This document shows, one piece after another, positions 62,839 through 64,000 of a DNA stretch of 64,000 nucleotides. The stretch spans positions 1 to 64,000 of the forward strand of contig NZ_JAOCCU010000003.1 of the NCBI RefSeq assembly GCF_029840635.1, written 5' to 3'. Source of the stretch: Mitsuaria sp. GD03876 (GTDB lineage: Bacteria; Pseudomonadota; Gammaproteobacteria; Burkholderiales; Burkholderiaceae_C). Numbering within the stretch: position 1 is the stretch's first letter; every line of letters starts with the position of its first letter. The notes beneath the pieces were generated by a model. The model was not told where the DNA came from and made no database searches. It worked only from the letters and a program-made list of their open reading frames with translations. A program made the translations under genes and the position numbers.

Positions 62839-63630
62839 TTACTTGTTGTCGATCGGCTTGCTGACGTCGCGCTCGAACCACTTGGTCGAGATCTTGGCGT
62901 AGGTGCCGTCGGCCTGCAGGTCGGCCAGGGCCTTGTCGATGGCGGCCTGGAACTTCGGGCTGCCCTTGCGGAAGGGGATGGCGTTGGTGGCGGGGTCGCC
63001 GATGGCGGCGCCGGCCTTCACCGGGAGCTTGGTCTTCTCCTTGAGGTAGGGGATGAGCAGGCTGTCGTTGAGGGCGGCGTCGATGCGGCCGGTGGCCAGG
63101 TCCTGGAGGTACTCGGTGGCACCGGGATAGGTGCGCACTTCGACACCGTCCCAGCGCTTGGCGAGGTCGGCGAAGTTGCTGCCCTGGCCGACGCCGATCT
63201 TCTTGCCCTTGAGGTCGGCCGGCGTCTGGAGCTTGCGGGTCTCGTTGGCGCGGACGATCAGCTGGGGGTAGGAGGTGACGTAGGGGGCGGAGAAGTCGAA
63301 GGTCTTGCGGCGCTCGTCGGTGGCGGCGACCTGGTTGACGATGACGTCGTACTTGCCGGCCTGCAGCCCGGCGAGGATGCCGCTCCACTCGGTGGTGGTG
63401 AATTCGGGCTTGACGCCGAGCTTGGCGGCGATGGCCTTGGCGATGTCGACGTCGAAGCCGTCGAGCTGGCCCTTGGGGTCCTTGAAGTTGAACGGGGGAT
63501 AGGTGCCCTCGACGGCGACGCGCAGGGTGCCGCGGGCCTTGATGTCGTCGAGCAGGTCGGCGGCGTGGGCCGCGAGGGAAGCGCCGGCGAGCAGCGCGGC
63601 TGCAATCAGGGAAATGCGGAGAGCTTTCAT
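62839..63630 (-). CDS. Polar amino-acid ABC transporter substrate-binding protein
   Basis: A 263-aa periplasmic binding protein of family 3 (SBP_bac_3). Signal peptide about 1-23 (SLAAHA-AD). Mature protein starts DDIKARGTLRVAVEGTYPPF and contains GFDVDIAKAIAAKLGV and the DVIVNQVAATDERRKTFDFS segment, a pattern of cystine/polar amino-acid binding proteins (FliY/TcyJ-like). GAGGGG precedes the ATG at 63630. The permease at 34841 shares its leader element. No permease or ATPase gene lies beside it. Confidence 0.9.
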   Translation of the reverse strand: MKALRISLIAAALLAGASLAAHAADLLDDIKARGTLRVAVEGTYPPFNFKDPKGQLDGFDVDIAKAIAAKLGVKPEFTTTEWSGILAGLQAGKYDVIVNQVAATDERRKTFDFSAPYVTSYPQLIVRANETRKLQTPADLKGKKIGVGQGSNFADLAKRWDGVEVRTYPGATEYLQDLATGRIDAALNDSLLIPYLKEKTKLPVKAGAAIGDPATNAIPFRKGSPKFQAAIDKALADLQADGTYAKISTKWFERDVSKPIDNK

Positions 63631-63704
63631 GGGACCCCTCGTTGTTCGTAGGAAGGGGCGATGTTGCCACCGTCCTTCAGAACTCTGGTGATATGCATAT
63701 GCAT
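63627..63704 (-). CDS. Leader uORF (25 codons) overlapping the binding-protein start
   Basis: On the minus strand an ATG at 63704 (within a perfect ATGCATATGCAT palindrome) opens a frame MHMHITRVLKDGGNIAPS, seven more residues, and a TGA that overlaps the binding-protein ATG (ATGA). The 28-bp conserved leader element lies within it and encodes DGGNIAPS; the other copy encodes GDGNIAPS. This is the pattern of a regulatory leader peptide with translational coupling. No strong ribosome site precedes the ATG, so it may be weakly translated. Confidence 0.45.
   Translation of the reverse strand: MHMHITRVLKDGGNIAPSYEQRGVP
63652..63679 (-). promoter_or_regulatory. 28-bp leader element, copy 2 (before the binding protein)
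   Basis: Identical to the element at 35537-35564 at 25 of 28 positions. The hairpin around the GCAA loop is kept with a G-T pair and one A-C mismatch replacing standard pairs. It lies 22 nt before the binding-protein ATG and inside the uORF. See findings. Confidence 0.6.
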
Positions 63705-63716
63705 CGGGCACAAAGG

Positions 63717-63740
63717 AAAACGGCCGCTTTCGCGGCCGCC
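63717..63740 (-). terminator. Minus-strand terminator-like hairpin upstream of the binding-protein leader
   Basis: On the minus strand GCGGCCGC-GAAA-GCGGCCG is followed by TTTTCCTTTG, a good intrinsic terminator with a GAAA loop. The gene to its right reads the other way, so this would stop a transcript started within about 100 nt, which suggests an attenuator in the leader of the binding-protein gene or a small RNA between 63740 and 63830. Confidence 0.55.
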
Positions 63741-63831
63741 TCCTCATTTGCGTCTTGGGACCTGACGTCCGTCCGAGGAGGGAACTGTCAGCTCATGAGG
63801 TCCAAGCGCGTACCGGCGGAGCGTAACACGC

Positions 63832-64000
63832 ATGCTCGACACGGCAGCGAACATCCCTCTTGCGACCCATGCAGGCGCGCGGGTCCAAGCGCTGTCGCAA
63901 GCGCGCTTGAGCAACTACCGCACCTTCTTCGGGGCCGCTGACGACGACCAGGTCCTGGGGCTCTACCAATGGAACGAAGAACTCGGCGCCTGCCTGATGC
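63832..64000 (+). CDS. Abi-like protein, N-terminal part (cut by the window edge)
   Basis: An ATG at 63832 opens a frame that runs off the window after 56 codons. The visible part, LSQARLSNYRTFFGAADDDQ and LGLYQWNEELGACLM, resembles the N-terminus of Abi_2/Abi-like family proteins (a HEPN-related group named after phage abortive-infection genes). GGAG lies eleven bases upstream. It is divergent from the binding-protein gene. Assignment rests on a short segment. Confidence 0.45.
   Translation, partial: MLDTAANIPLATHAGARVQALSQARLSNYRTFFGAADDDQVLGLYQWNEELGACLM

Noticed and set aside
62839-63747. Binding protein starting at 63747
   Set aside because: It would place 39 charged residues before the signal peptide; the start at 63630 has a ribosome site and an immediate signal sequence.

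Overview
The window is about 70% GC, gene-dense and has no tRNA or rRNA gene that I can see. Gene content and order (an epsD-epsE-epsF-epsG block followed by exosortase B and EpsI, a PEP-CTERM protein, IorAB-type molybdenum oxidoreductase, CioAB oxidase) point to a betaproteobacterium of the order Burkholderiales, most likely in the Rubrivivax/Roseateles/Mitsuaria/Leptothrix group. The taxonomic placement is inference from gene families, not from a marker gene.

Layout. 1-8.9 kb: exopolysaccharide operon read leftwards (epsD, epsE, epsF, epsG, a 128-nt imperfect hairpin, xrtB, epsI, O-antigen-ligase-like gene, O-acyltransferase), nearly all overlapping or tightly spaced. 9.2-11.9 kb: a PEP-CTERM protein, the probable substrate of the exosortase, with an unusual subtilase downstream. 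12-17.5 kb: two AraC regulators with a divergent MFS exporter and an AhpD-like protein, plus an NADP-dependent oxidoreductase. 17.6-22 kb: chemoreceptor, diguanylate cyclase and a lone receiver protein. 22-26.5 kb: TehA/SLAC1-type exporter with divergent LysR, then a CocE-type hydrolase. 26.5-27.7 kb: a more AT-rich island holding an unknown gene and a HEPN-domain gene (toxin-antitoxin-like). 27.7-34.8 kb: DUF2145 pair, glpQ, TerB-like protein, MBL-fold protein, ion channel, small membrane protein, EamA exporter. 34.8-38.9 kb: amino-acid ABC permease, cioB-cioA, aqpZ. 38.9-43.2 kb: LysR and a divergent three-gene operon encoding a fluoroacetate-dehalogenase-like enzyme and LeuC/LeuD paralogues. 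43.2-48.5 kb: Ig/PPC lipoprotein, TetX-like monooxygenase, GNAT, AraC, Tat-exported esterase. 48.6-52.2 kb: dihaem cytochrome, iorA and iorB. 52.3-57.8 kb: EamA/MocR pair, DUF1877, RlmK-like methyltransferase, HTH antitoxin-like gene, DUF4124 protein. 57.8-58.1 kb: four 71-bp tandem palindromic repeats. 58.2-62.8 kb: EF-hand protein, then a small peptide-export system (HlyD-type fusion protein, a 46-aa double-glycine-leader peptide, a 27-aa membrane peptide and a C39-peptidase ABC exporter). 62.8-64 kb: amino-acid binding protein with an upstream open reading frame, and the start of an Abi-like gene cut by the window edge.

Most notable: the peptide-export cassette with its unlisted small genes; the 71-bp repeat array; a 28-bp leader element (25 of 28 identical) shared by the ABC permease and the binding protein genes 28 kb apart, in one case lying inside a 25-codon uORF that overlaps the start codon; a subtilase with Glu where the catalytic His should be; and the dehalogenase-LeuCD operon, in which every catalytic residue of characterised fluoroacetate dehalogenase can be placed.
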